Source: Acidobacteriota bacterium (GTDB lineage Bacteria > Acidobacteriota > Terriglobia > Bryobacterales > Bryobacteraceae). Taken from it: DNA of 64,000 nt. Both the position numbers and the translations under genes were made by a program. Below the pieces are notes generated by a model. The model was not told where the DNA came from. It worked only from the letters and a program-made list of their open reading frames with translations, and ran no database searches. The stretch spans positions 62,001 through 126,000 of the forward strand of contig CANIVU010000010.1 of the NCBI GenBank assembly GCA_947470805.1, given 5' to 3'. Below, in pieces: positions 44,678 through 53,682 of this stretch. Position 1 is the first letter of the stretch, and each line of letters opens with the position of its first letter.

Positions 44678-46657
44678 CTAATTGGAACCCGTCCGCTGCC
44701 GCTTGTACGGATCCTTCAGATACTTCGCCGCTTCCTCCTGCGCGCCCTGCGTATCGTCACGCGTGCGCACAGCCAGGTTGTACTCGTTCACGGCCCGGTC
44801 CCGCTGCCCGGTCATGTCGAAAATCTTGCCCAAATTGATGTGCGACCAAACCTCGGTCCACTTTGGTTCGATATCTCCGTTCAGCACTTCGCGAAACTCG
44901 TTCGCCGCCGCCTGATAGTTGTTCTGCAGGAAGAAGATATCGGCCACGCGATAGTGCGCCAACGAACTGTTCCGGCTCACTTCCAGCGCCTTCTGGAACT
45001 CCTTCAGCGCCTCGCCATACTCGCCGATATCGGTGAACATTTCGCCGCGCCGGATGGCCACGGCCACGCGCATCGTCGGTGACATCCGCAGTACCCGCAG
45101 GTTCGGATCAATCTCCACCTTCTTCGGCTTGCCGAACGTTTCGACGATGAACTCCGATGACGGCCCGGCCACTTCCACGCGCTTAAATTCCGGGTTGCCT
45201 TCGGTCTCAATCTTCAGGTCCACCGGCATACGGAACGTGTCCAGATCCTGTTGAATCTTGCCCATAATCCGGAAACCCTTGTTCGTCCGGTACACGGTGT
45301 ATTCCAGCTTGAACTGCGGCGCCCCGCTCGATTCAATCCACTGCAGGAAGAAGAAGCCCAGATCGTAGCCCGCCAGGTCGGAAGCCATCTTCGAGATATC
45401 GTCCGTGCTGACGCTCTTATTGGCGAACTGCTCCGGAATCGCCTTCAGCAATTTCTTGAAGTTGTCCTCGCCCAACACGTTGCGCAGCATCTGGTACACG
45501 GCCGCGCCCTTAGCCGCGGTCGTCGCCCAATACTCGGGCGAGTAATCTTCCAGCCGCGACGCCTGAATCAGTGGCGGATTGTCGATCGTCATCGCCTCCA
45601 CGTAGGTGTCGCGCACCTCGCTTTCCAACGCCCCGGCGGGCGCCGTCTGTTCGGTGTGCAGCAACTCGGCGTAGCGCGCCATGCCGTTGGTGATCCACAG
45701 GTGATTGCGGCTCGCCGGGGATGTCAGAATCCCGTACCAGTGCCGCGCCAGTTGATTCGCCAGCAGTTTCGAATTCGCTTCTTTTCCGATCCCGCGCGGC
45801 GACAGGAACAGCATCCCCGGCGACGCATACCCATTCGGCGCGCCCTCTTCGGTTTCCACCAGCACCAGGCTCGACGCCGGCGCAATGCCGAACTGCGTCG
45901 TCAACAGCCCCAGCACCTTGCCCGTCTCTTCGCCCCAGGAATCCGCCGCCGCGGCCGACTCGCCGCGGAAGTACACCAGCGAGTTCACCCCGCCCGAGGA
46001 AACCTTCTTCCCCTCGCCCTGCACAATCGCCAGACTCCCGCCAAACCCCGGCGAGTTGAAGCTGCAGGTGGTCGTCGACTTCCTGCCGTCTTTCTTCGTC
46101 GTCTCCAAACCGCCGCTGACGACGCTATAGCCTTCCGGCACTGTGATCACGAACTCCGACTTGTAGCGGTCCGACGTGTACCCCGCAATCGGGAACCAGC
46201 GCGACGGGTACATCAGGAAACCGTATTCCGGCCGCAGTGAAGCAAACTTGATGCCATAGACGGGCGACTCTTCCTGCCCCGTCAGCTTGCCCTCGTACCG
46301 GATCACCACTTCGCGTGTCGAACCCTTCACCATCGGTGGGTCCAGCGTCAGCTTCACCGAAAAGTCCTGAGAATTCCGCTGCGCATCCACCCGGGAATCG
46401 TCCAGATAGGTGACCCCGGTCACCGTCATCGCGTTATGCAGTTCAAACGACGCCGCGCTGATCTTATCGTCGACAGCCTTGAAGCGCACCCGCGCCTTCG
46501 CTGCAATCGACTGCGTTCGCGGGTTTACGTCCGCCGTTACGCTTATCTCTTCCACATCGATCCGGCCTTGTGACGCCGTTCTCTGTGCCAGCGCCGCCGG
46601 CGCCAACAGAGCCGTCAATACCACGGCCGCAATCATGTTCTCTCTGCGCTTCTGCAT
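44678..46657 (-). CDS. Catalytically dead M1 aminopeptidase homologue with TPR tail
   Basis: 659 aa from the ATG at 46657, after a signal-like helix (MIAAVVLTALLAPAALA). It aligns with M1 peptidases: an N-terminal beta domain, then the metal-site region. HExxH-x18-E reads N301-Q-L-A-R305 and N324, at the exact family spacing, and the GAMEN loop reads GAPNG. All three zinc ligands and the catalytic Glu are missing. The C-terminus has TPRs (GEYGEALKEFQKAL). A non-enzymatic, probably envelope, role is likely. Confidence 0.85.
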   Translation of the reverse strand: MQKRRENMIAAVVLTALLAPAALAQRTASQGRIDVEEISVTADVNPRTQSIAAKARVRFKAVDDKISAASFELHNAMTVTGVTYLDDSRVDAQRNSQDFSVKLTLDPPMVKGSTREVVIRYEGKLTGQEESPVYGIKFASLRPEYGFLMYPSRWFPIAGYTSDRYKSEFVITVPEGYSVVSGGLETTKKDGRKSTTTCSFNSPGFGGSLAIVQGEGKKVSSGGVNSLVYFRGESAAAADSWGEETGKVLGLLTTQFGIAPASSLVLVETEEGAPNGYASPGMLFLSPRGIGKEANSKLLANQLARHWYGILTSPASRNHLWITNGMARYAELLHTEQTAPAGALESEVRDTYVEAMTIDNPPLIQASRLEDYSPEYWATTAAKGAAVYQMLRNVLGEDNFKKLLKAIPEQFANKSVSTDDISKMASDLAGYDLGFFFLQWIESSGAPQFKLEYTVYRTNKGFRIMGKIQQDLDTFRMPVDLKIETEGNPEFKRVEVAGPSSEFIVETFGKPKKVEIDPNLRVLRMSPTMRVAVAIRRGEMFTDIGEYGEALKEFQKALEVSRNSSLAHYRVADIFFLQNNYQAAANEFREVLNGDIEPKWTEVWSHINLGKIFDMTGQRDRAVNEYNLAVRTRDDTQGAQEEAAKYLKDPYKRQRTGSN

Positions 46658-46681
46658 ACGTCCACTCTTCAAGGTCGAGGA

Positions 46682-47860
46682 TTAAAGTTCTGGAAAAAAC
46701 CGGGCTGCCAACAACTCCGCCGCGCGCGCCAATGGGTCTACCTCTCCGCGCAACGTCGTCTGTATCGTGGCGAGCTCCGTTCGCATAGCCGTCTGCGCGG
46801 CCTTATCTTTCAATAATCGCAGAGCCGCCGACGCCAGCCCCGGACCATCCCCTTCATTCTGCATCAGTTCGGGTACGATCCGGCGCCCAGCTACTAGGTT
46901 CACCATTGTGAAATACGGTACATCCACCAACCAACGGCCCAGTTTCCAGGAAACCGGTGAAACCTTGTAGAAAGTTACCATCGGTGTCCCCATCAACGCG
47001 GCTTCCATAGCAACCGTGCCACTGGCGGCGAGCGCAAGGGTGGCATGGGCAATTGCATCCCACGTTTCCCCTTCAAGTGTTTGGATGGATGCGCGGGAAA
47101 TCCGTTCCCGAAAAGTTGATCCCGGAAACATCGCGTCGTACTTATGACCTACTCGGTCCAGGAATCCGGAGGGCATCGCCCACACCACGTTCAGGTCTAC
47201 TTCTTTCCGAATCCGTTCCACCGCGTCGATGACGGCTGGCATATGCCGGCCTACTTCTCCAAGGCGGCTCCCTGGTAGCAGTGTCAACAATGGCTTGCCG
47301 GCATCCAGCCCGTGTTTAGCAAAGAAGGCTTCCTGCGTCATCGACGGCCCGGCCATCCACGCCAGCGGATGGCCAATGTAGGTGGCCTGCGGCATCCCTT
47401 CGCCGTGGAAGAAGGCGGGCTCGAACGGGAAGATGCACAGCAGTTCGTCGATGATCTTCTTCATCGTTTTCACACGGCCCTTGCGCCACGCCCACACTTG
47501 CGGCGCCACCAGGTAGCCCACCGGGATGCCGCGCTTCTTCGCCTGCGCCGCCACGCGGAAATGGAAGTCGGGGCTATCGGTCAAAATCGCCAGCCGCGGC
47601 CGCCGCTCCTCCATCGCCCGGACCAGTTTCCGGTACTCCCCGTAGATCCTTGGCAGATGTTCCAAAACTTCCACCAGCCCCACCACCGACAGGCTTTCCG
47701 ATTCGACGATCGGCTCCACGCCCGCCGCCCGCATCCGCGGTCCGGCGCAGCCGAAGAATCGCGCTTGCGGCCAGCGCTGCCGCAGTTCTTCCACTAGTTT
47801 GGCGGCGTACAGGTCGCCGGAGGCCTCCCCTGCCGAGATCAAAATGTCAAAAGGTGCCAA
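46682..47860 (-). CDS. lpxB: Lipid-A-disaccharide synthase
   Basis: 392 aa, TTG start. Joins lipid X and UDP-diacylglucosamine on the inner-membrane cytosolic face. Signatures: SAGEASGDLYAA, GCAGPRMRAAG, LIDSPDFH-like LTDSPDFHFR, VAPQVWAW, LLPGSRLGEV and ASGTVAMEAAL. Evidence for an LPS-making Gram-negative. Divergent from the 276-aa gene. Confidence 0.95.
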   Translation of the reverse strand: MAPFDILISAGEASGDLYAAKLVEELRQRWPQARFFGCAGPRMRAAGVEPIVESESLSVVGLVEVLEHLPRIYGEYRKLVRAMEERRPRLAILTDSPDFHFRVAAQAKKRGIPVGYLVAPQVWAWRKGRVKTMKKIIDELLCIFPFEPAFFHGEGMPQATYIGHPLAWMAGPSMTQEAFFAKHGLDAGKPLLTLLPGSRLGEVGRHMPAVIDAVERIRKEVDLNVVWAMPSGFLDRVGHKYDAMFPGSTFRERISRASIQTLEGETWDAIAHATLALAASGTVAMEAALMGTPMVTFYKVSPVSWKLGRWLVDVPYFTMVNLVAGRRIVPELMQNEGDGPGLASAALRLLKDKAAQTAMRTELATIQTTLRGEVDPLARAAELLAARFFPEL

Positions 47861-47921
47861 ACGGTCAGTCTACAACGTGACGGCCGCCGAACCGTACTTG
47901 GTAGAATGGAAACAGTATTCA

Positions 47922-48752
47922 ATGCCCCCTCCCATCGATCTCGCCGGTCTCAACAAAACAAAGCTCCACCTCGGCGATTTCGCGCAACGTTTCTTTCGCG
48001 ATGCGACGCCCTTCGGCCCCGTCTTCTCCTTCTACGCGGCCGCCGTGCCGCTGGTCTCTGAAGACCTTCGCGACTTCGTGGACGAACCGATTGCAGCACT
48101 CCCCCCGCGCGTCCTTGCCAGCCTGGGGAAAGTCGTTCTCCTTTTCGTTCCCTTCATCGAGCGCCCCGCCGCGAAGGCCACCCCGGCCCGTAACAGCAAA
48201 CGCTTCGCCGAAAAGGTGATCGAATTCGATCCCCGCGACAGTCTGGTCGCCATGGACCCGCCCGTCCCGTCCAATCGTCTGCCCTTCGCCTACCTCCCGC
48301 CGGATTCCGCCGAGGACCCCCATATCTTCGCCTTCGGCATCCAGGACGTTGACTCGAGCGACTATCACTACAGCTTCTTCCACGCCATCTCGCAACTCAT
48401 TTTCCTCACGCAGCCCGACTCGGTCATCGCCGGTTATCGCAACATCCTCCGCGAGGAGTTGAAACTGCGCGCGCATGGCGAGGTGGACGACGCCTCCTGG
48501 AAAGCCAAGCTCGAACTCCTGAAAAAGGAGTCCGGCGTCCGCGGGGAATCGAAGCTGTTCCTGGAATACGCCCGGCATAGTTTTACCGATACGTTTACGC
48601 TTTTCCTGCACGGCATCTGCTGCGACATCGACGTCGAACCGGGCCCGCGCCAGATCGCCAGCCGGTACCTCCGGAAACGCCTCCAGTTCCTGCAGGTAGA
48701 GTACCCGCAGCCTGAGGGATATGCCGTTTTCCCTGAGGAGCTTAAGAATTAA
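47922..48752 (+). CDS. Hypothetical protein, 276 aa
   Basis: From the ATG at 47922. Soluble, no signal peptide, mixed alpha/beta with Pro-rich loops and several hydrophobic strands (VVLLFVPFIERP). A late segment with FTLFLHGICCDIDVEPGPRQIASRYL contains a Cys-Cys pair. Not recognised. A TAGAAT hexamer at 47902-47907 may be its -10. Confidence 0.65.
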   Translation: MPPPIDLAGLNKTKLHLGDFAQRFFRDATPFGPVFSFYAAAVPLVSEDLRDFVDEPIAALPPRVLASLGKVVLLFVPFIERPAAKATPARNSKRFAEKVIEFDPRDSLVAMDPPVPSNRLPFAYLPPDSAEDPHIFAFGIQDVDSSDYHYSFFHAISQLIFLTQPDSVIAGYRNILREELKLRAHGEVDDASWKAKLELLKKESGVRGESKLFLEYARHSFTDTFTLFLHGICCDIDVEPGPRQIASRYLRKRLQFLQVEYPQPEGYAVFPEELKN

Positions 48753-48792
48753 CTGATCTATTACGCCGCCGGTTTCCGCCGATAAGAAACAC

Positions 48793-50481
48793 GTGCGGTG
48801 TTTGCAGGTCTCACTCTTCGGTGCGCTCCTTTGGGGCGCCACACTGGTTGCGGCTCCGTCGATCAAGGTTACGCCGGCGACGCTGACTTTCACTTACCAG
48901 GAGGGGAGCGCCGCGCTGCCAGCCGCGCAGACGCTCGCCATCTCGGCCGCCTCCGGAGCCGCGTCTACCACCGTGGTCGTCAACACCGGCGGTAGTCAAT
49001 GGATCACCTGCTCGCCCAACCTGGGTAAAACCGCTCTCGCCGTGAAGGTCAGCGTCAATCCCACCAGCCTTCCCATCGGTCAGTACTCGGAAACGCTGAT
49101 TCTTACTACACCGGAAACCACGGGTGACCCGATCATCGTGCCTGTCACGCTTGTCATCCGGGCGGCCCCCTCCGATATTCGTGTCACCCCGACCACCCTT
49201 GCCATTACCCATCGTCTGGGAGACGCCCCGCCTCTGCCGGTCAACGTGGGCCTCAACACCACCGGCGGTCTGCTATCGTATTCCGCCTCGGCCACTGGTA
49301 CCAAGTGGATGCGCGTCTCCCCAGCCGGCGGCGCCGTCTTCCCCGGGTTTCGCACCAATGTCAGCGTAACTGTCGATATTGTCGATCTTGCCCCTGGTGC
49401 GCAAAAAGGAACCCTCACCATTGCCACGCCGGACGCAGTCACGAAAACAACCACGGTCACCGTCAACCTATCTGTGCAGCCAGGGCAGCCCGTCGCCAAC
49501 TCCATCTGGCCACCCCGCATCAACGTCGGTGCGACGGACAGCACGGTCACGATCACCGGTGAACGTTACTTTTCCGGCACAACGGTGAAGACAGGGAACA
49601 CCGTTCTCAAGACCACCATCCTCGGCCCGAATGCCCTGAATGTCGCCATCCCGGCCAGCCTGATGGCCGTGCCCGGCAACATACCGCTCGTCGTTGCCAA
49701 TCCCGATCCCGGCGGTGGCGCCGCCGGCGCCATCAACTTTGAAGTCCTCCCGCCCGGCCCGCTTCTCCTCGCTGTCGTCAACGCGGCTTCACAGTTGCCT
49801 ACCGCCCTGGCACCCGCCACTGTGTTCACGATCTACGGCTCCGGTCTGGGGCCCGATACGCTTGCCAGCTTCGACGGCACCACCCCGTATCTCCCCACCA
49901 CCCTCGGCAACACGCGCGTTTACATCAATGGCGCCGCCGTCCCTCTCATCTACACCTCCGCCCGGCAGCTCTCCGCCGTCACGCCGAATACCCTCGAACC
50001 CGATCGTGCCCACATGATCGAGGTCGAGTATGGCGCCTTCCGCTCCCTCCCGTTCCCCTTCCTCAGCGTCGCCGCCTCTCCGGCGCTTTTTACGACCACC
50101 GGCACCGGCAATGGCAACGCCGCCGCGTTCCAGGTAGATCCTGTCACCGGCGCCTACTCTCTCAACTCCGATAAAACCCCGGCCTCGAAAGGCTCCGTCC
50201 TGGTGCTCTACGCCACCGGCATTGCGCCCGTTCAGCCCATACCACCCGATGGCTTTGTCGCCATCGGCCCGTCCAATAACAACATCCAGGGGCTCTCGGT
50301 TTTGCTCGGGGACTCACCCGCCGATCTCCTCTACGCCGGCTACGCCCCCGGCCTCGTCGTCGGCATTGTGCAGATCAATGCCCGCGTTCCGGAAACCACC
50401 CCGACAGGAAAAGCGGTCCCCATCCTCCTAAAGGTCGGCAGCGCCACCAGTCAGGCCGGCGTTACGCTCAACGTAAAGTAG
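48793..50481 (+). CDS. Exported TIGR03437-domain protein
   Basis: 562 aa, GTG start; signal VSLFGALLWGATLVAAPS. N-terminal Ig/BACON-like repeats (about 25-220), an IPT/TIG-like sheet (about 240-330: GATDSTVTITGERYF), then TIGR03437 from about 335 (VVNAASQLPTALAPATVFTIYG). Typical Solibacter extracellular protein, probably adhesive or polysaccharide-binding; no catalytic motif seen. Its last 40 bp are the start of the tandem repeat at 50441-50820. Confidence 0.88.
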   Translation: MRCLQVSLFGALLWGATLVAAPSIKVTPATLTFTYQEGSAALPAAQTLAISAASGAASTTVVVNTGGSQWITCSPNLGKTALAVKVSVNPTSLPIGQYSETLILTTPETTGDPIIVPVTLVIRAAPSDIRVTPTTLAITHRLGDAPPLPVNVGLNTTGGLLSYSASATGTKWMRVSPAGGAVFPGFRTNVSVTVDIVDLAPGAQKGTLTIATPDAVTKTTTVTVNLSVQPGQPVANSIWPPRINVGATDSTVTITGERYFSGTTVKTGNTVLKTTILGPNALNVAIPASLMAVPGNIPLVVANPDPGGGAAGAINFEVLPPGPLLLAVVNAASQLPTALAPATVFTIYGSGLGPDTLASFDGTTPYLPTTLGNTRVYINGAAVPLIYTSARQLSAVTPNTLEPDRAHMIEVEYGAFRSLPFPFLSVAASPALFTTTGTGNGNAAAFQVDPVTGAYSLNSDKTPASKGSVLVLYATGIAPVQPIPPDGFVAIGPSNNNIQGLSVLLGDSPADLLYAGYAPGLVVGIVQINARVPETTPTGKAVPILLKVGSATSQAGVTLNVK

Positions 50482-50820
50482 GCTCCCCGCTGCACCGCTT
50501 CCCCATCTCTAACCCACAATCTGCCCCGCGCGGCTGGTAACTCAGCTGGCGGTAATCGCTCCGCCTGCTAAAGGGCGGGAGCGCCATCGGTCAGACTGGC
50601 GTTACTCTCAACGGGAAGGAGGCTCCCCTGCCGCACCCGCTGCGCCACCTCCCCGTCTCTAACCCACAATCTGTCCCGCGCGGCCGGTAACTCAGCTGGC
50701 GGTAATCGTGCCGCCTGCTAAAGGGCGGGAGCCCTATCGGTCAGACTGGTGTCACTCTCAACGGGACGGAGGATCTCCCGCAACACCCGTTGCGCCACTT
50801 CCTTCCCCTTCTCGCCCACT
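50441..50820. repeat. Tandem repeat (140-150 bp) joining the ends of two convergent genes
   Basis: Copy 1 (50441-50580) begins inside the TIGR03437 gene; copy 2 is 50581-50730; copy 3 (50731-about 50820) enters the helicase gene. Each starts g(c/c)gcca-cgg-tcag-ctgg-gt-a-ctcaacg and copies 1 and 2 also share aacccacaatctg, ggtaactcagctggcggtaatcg and tgctaaagggcggga. The stop codon of the helicase lies in the last shared motif. Copies differ by substitutions and indels. No other feature occupies 50482-50717. Confidence 0.9.
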
Positions 50821-53132
50821 TCCCCGATCGGTCCCACACAACTCGGACACCCATGCTCACAAGGGCACCCCGCAATCAACTCCGCAGCGGCTCGCAATAA
50901 CCGGTCCTGCATCTTGAACAGCGGCTGGCTCCCGCCAATCCCGCCCGGATAGTTGTCGTACAAGTACAGATTCGGGCGGTAATCCCGCGAGGGTTCCGTC
51001 GAGTCTTCCGTTAGCGTCACCCCTAGATCTCGCGGATCGCACATCAACAACAACGCCGCCACCGCACGTAACGCATGGCCCAGACCCACCAACCCGTTTT
51101 GCTTCTCCGTCGGCGTTAGATCCGGGAATCGTGCGAGGAACCCCTCACTGAAGTGCAGCCAGAACGAAGTGGTATGCATCTCCTGCTCTGGCGTCGACAG
51201 GTTCCCGGCCCCCACATTCTCCATCGTGTAGAACTTCACTTTTTTGAAGCCCACAATTTGCCGGTTTACCCGCACCTCACCGTGCAGTGCCCGCGCCGTC
51301 TGCGGCAGTTCCGCCCGGTCAAACTCGTTGATAATCTTCACCTGTGTATAGTCGATGGCGTCTGTAAAGTAGTCGCATTCCACGGCCCGTACGTAGGCCT
51401 TCCGGCCGTCGTAGTCGAACCGTTCCACTTGGAACTGGCGCGCATCGTGCAGGTAGATCGCCTTCTCGTGCAGCGTCGTCAAAGCCGAGGGGAAGTCCAC
51501 CTCCGCGATGACCTTGTTGTCGTTCGTCGTATCAATCACGACAAAGTTGTCGCTTGTTACCGCTCGCAGGCTCACCGCGTCCGCCGGGTACGTGTCGCTG
51601 GTCCAATGCCAGGTGTCCCCTGTCAAATGCAAGAGCCCCAGTTCCTGCAGGAACCGGCATAGGTCACCCGGATCGTGCGGCCCGAACTTCTCTCCCACCC
51701 GGATCGGCAACTCGAACGCCGCGCACTTCAGGTGATTCAGCAGAATCTCCAGGTTGTCCGGATTGATAAACGCATGCTCCGGTGGCCGGTCAAAGAAGTA
51801 CGCCGGGTTTTCCACGATGTACTGGTCAAGCGGCGCGCTTGAGGCGACCAAAACCGCCAGAGACGACTTCTGCCGCCGCCCGGCCCGCCCCGCCCTCTGC
51901 CAGGTGGACGCAATCGTCCCTGGATAGCCCGCCATCACCACCGCATCGAGCGAGCCGATGTCCACTCCCAACTCGAGTGCATTCGTCGCCACGACGCCCC
52001 GGATGGCCCCCGTCCGAACCTGCTGCTCAATCGCCCGCCGCTCTTTCGGCAGATAGCCGCCCCGGTATCCGCTGATCCGCCCCTTCAATGCCGGAATCCG
52101 CTCCGCTGCGTCTTTCAGGTAGGTGGTCAAAATCTCCGTCGCCAGCCGGTTGTTCGTAAAGACCAGCGTCTGCTGGCCCCTGTCCAGGAACTCGAGCGCA
52201 ATCCGCCGCGACTCCGCCAAATAACTCCGCCGAATCCCCAATTTCCGATTCACCACAGGCGGATTGTAGAAGACGAAGAACTTCTCCCCGCTCGGCGCGC
52301 CGTTCTTCTCGACCAGCGAAAACGGCTGCTCGCACAGCGCCTGGGCCAGCTCGCGAGGGTTCGCAATGGTCGCGGAACTGCAGATAAACACCGGTTTTGA
52401 CCCGTAAAATTCGCAAATTCGACGGATTCTGCGCACGATATTTGCCAGGTGGCTACCGTAGACGCCACGGTAGTAGTGCAGCTCGTCAATCACGATAAAC
52501 TGCAGATTCTCAAAGACCTTAGCCCATTTTGTGTGGTGGGGCAGGATCCCGGCGTGGAGCATATCGGGGTTGGTGAACACCACGTTCGCCCGCTCCCGAA
52601 TCGCCCGCCGCGCGTCTTGCGGGGTGTCGCCGTCGTAGGTGAAGGCGCGGATTTCGGGGGCTTTCCCGTTCACCCGGATGGAATCGACCGCTGCCTGGAA
52701 CTCCTGCAACTGGTCCTCGGCGAGGGCCTTGGTGGGGAATAGATACATGGCCCGGGCGCCGGGATCGGAGAGTAAACGATTCAAAACAGGCAGGTTATAG
52801 CAAAGCGTCTTGCCGCTGGCGGTCGGGGTGACGACGACGACGTTCTTCCCGGCCTCCACCTCGGCGTACGCCGAGGCCTGGTGGCTGTACAGGCGGTCCA
52901 TCCCGCGGGCGACGTAAGACGCCGCCAGTGCCGGGGCAACCGATTCCGGGATCGGCGAAAAATCTCCTTCGCGGGCCGGTTGGTGCTGAATCGATCGCAC
53001 GGGCGAATCCGGCTTCGCCATCCACTCCCGGAAACGATTGACCGCTCCCTCCAGCCCCGACGGCCGGCGCAGTGTCAATCCCGGGTCATTCTGTTCCGCC
53101 CCGGGTTCGGGAAAGCCTAGCGTTAAATTCAT
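50718..53132 (-). CDS. DEAD/DEAH-box helicase of the Hrq1/MrfA type
   Basis: 804 aa. SF2 helicase: Walker A TPTASGKT at 103-110, motif II DELH (VIDELHYYRG), motif III SSATI, then QVR and the ALELGVDIGSLDAVV motif V/VI. The C-terminal half is DUF1998-type with a Cys cluster CPCEHGCPSCVGP near the end, as in MrfA/Hrq1 repair helicases. Probably DNA repair. The last 16 residues come from the repeat at 50441-50820. The start codon is in an inverted repeat. Confidence 0.9.
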   Translation of the reverse strand: MNLTLGFPEPGAEQNDPGLTLRRPSGLEGAVNRFREWMAKPDSPVRSIQHQPAREGDFSPIPESVAPALAASYVARGMDRLYSHQASAYAEVEAGKNVVVVTPTASGKTLCYNLPVLNRLLSDPGARAMYLFPTKALAEDQLQEFQAAVDSIRVNGKAPEIRAFTYDGDTPQDARRAIRERANVVFTNPDMLHAGILPHHTKWAKVFENLQFIVIDELHYYRGVYGSHLANIVRRIRRICEFYGSKPVFICSSATIANPRELAQALCEQPFSLVEKNGAPSGEKFFVFYNPPVVNRKLGIRRSYLAESRRIALEFLDRGQQTLVFTNNRLATEILTTYLKDAAERIPALKGRISGYRGGYLPKERRAIEQQVRTGAIRGVVATNALELGVDIGSLDAVVMAGYPGTIASTWQRAGRAGRRQKSSLAVLVASSAPLDQYIVENPAYFFDRPPEHAFINPDNLEILLNHLKCAAFELPIRVGEKFGPHDPGDLCRFLQELGLLHLTGDTWHWTSDTYPADAVSLRAVTSDNFVVIDTTNDNKVIAEVDFPSALTTLHEKAIYLHDARQFQVERFDYDGRKAYVRAVECDYFTDAIDYTQVKIINEFDRAELPQTARALHGEVRVNRQIVGFKKVKFYTMENVGAGNLSTPEQEMHTTSFWLHFSEGFLARFPDLTPTEKQNGLVGLGHALRAVAALLLMCDPRDLGVTLTEDSTEPSRDYRPNLYLYDNYPGGIGGSQPLFKMQDRLLRAAAELIAGCPCEHGCPSCVGPIGEVGEKGKEVAQRVLREILRPVESDTSLTDRAPAL

Positions 53133-53175
53133 ACGGCGTGGTTTCGCTTTTTCTTTGCTACCACGCCGTCATGAA
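53128..53175. promoter_or_regulatory. Inverted repeat covering the helicase start codon
   Basis: TTCATACGGCGTGGT (53128-53142) pairs with ACCACGCCGT-C-ATGAA (53160-53175), 15 bp per arm with one bulged base and a 17-nt loop. The helicase ATG (53132-53130) is inside one arm. In RNA the stem would sequester the start codon, or act as a terminator after the PilZ gene. There is no SD in the usual place. Confidence 0.6.
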
Positions 53176-53196
53176 AAACGCAAGATTTCGAAACGT

Positions 53197-53526
53197 CTAC
53201 CGCCGCAGGAACTCGTGCCGTTCCAACGTTGCGGCGATCGCAAACGGATGCCGCGACGCGCCCAATTCCGGCAGATCCCGCTCGTCCACGCGCACCACTT
53301 TCCCCATACATCGCAGACGCAGTCCCGATTCATCTCCCTGGGCCGGTAGCGTCACCAGGAATTCGATCGGGTCGCCTTTCTGCAATCGTCCATCGGAGGT
53401 GAACAGCACCCCGCCGGAACTCAGATTACGGGTCTCCCCTACCTGGGGAATCCCTTCACCGCCAGCTTTCACAAGCTCGATCGGCAACTTCAATTCAAAG
53501 CGTTGGTTTTTCCGTTGTTCGCTCAC
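53197..53526 (-). CDS. PilZ-domain protein
   Basis: 109 aa. Both c-di-GMP motifs are present: RxxxR as R5-K-N-Q-R9 and (D/N)xSxxG as N34-L-S-S-G-G. A stand-alone PilZ that likely responds to cyclic-di-GMP. It is 64 bp upstream of the helicase gene on the same strand, with the inverted repeat between. Confidence 0.88.
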   Translation of the reverse strand: MSEQRKNQRFELKLPIELVKAGGEGIPQVGETRNLSSGGVLFTSDGRLQKGDPIEFLVTLPAQGDESGLRLRCMGKVVRVDERDLPELGASRHPFAIAATLERHEFLRR

Positions 53527-53682
53527 GTCAACCCTAGACTAATGCGAACAGCCTAGAGCGGTCAATAGCGAAAGACCCATGCCCCTATTACTATGGTTCT
53601 GGTACTTTAGGCACATTTTTCGCAGACGCAGCCTTTCTCAACGCATATACTTAAATCGCTTAGCGGACTGAATTCAATTTCT

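Noticed and set aside
50441-50820. CRISPR-like reading of the repeats
   Set aside because: Units are 140-150 bp, contiguous, without unique spacers, and no cas gene is present.
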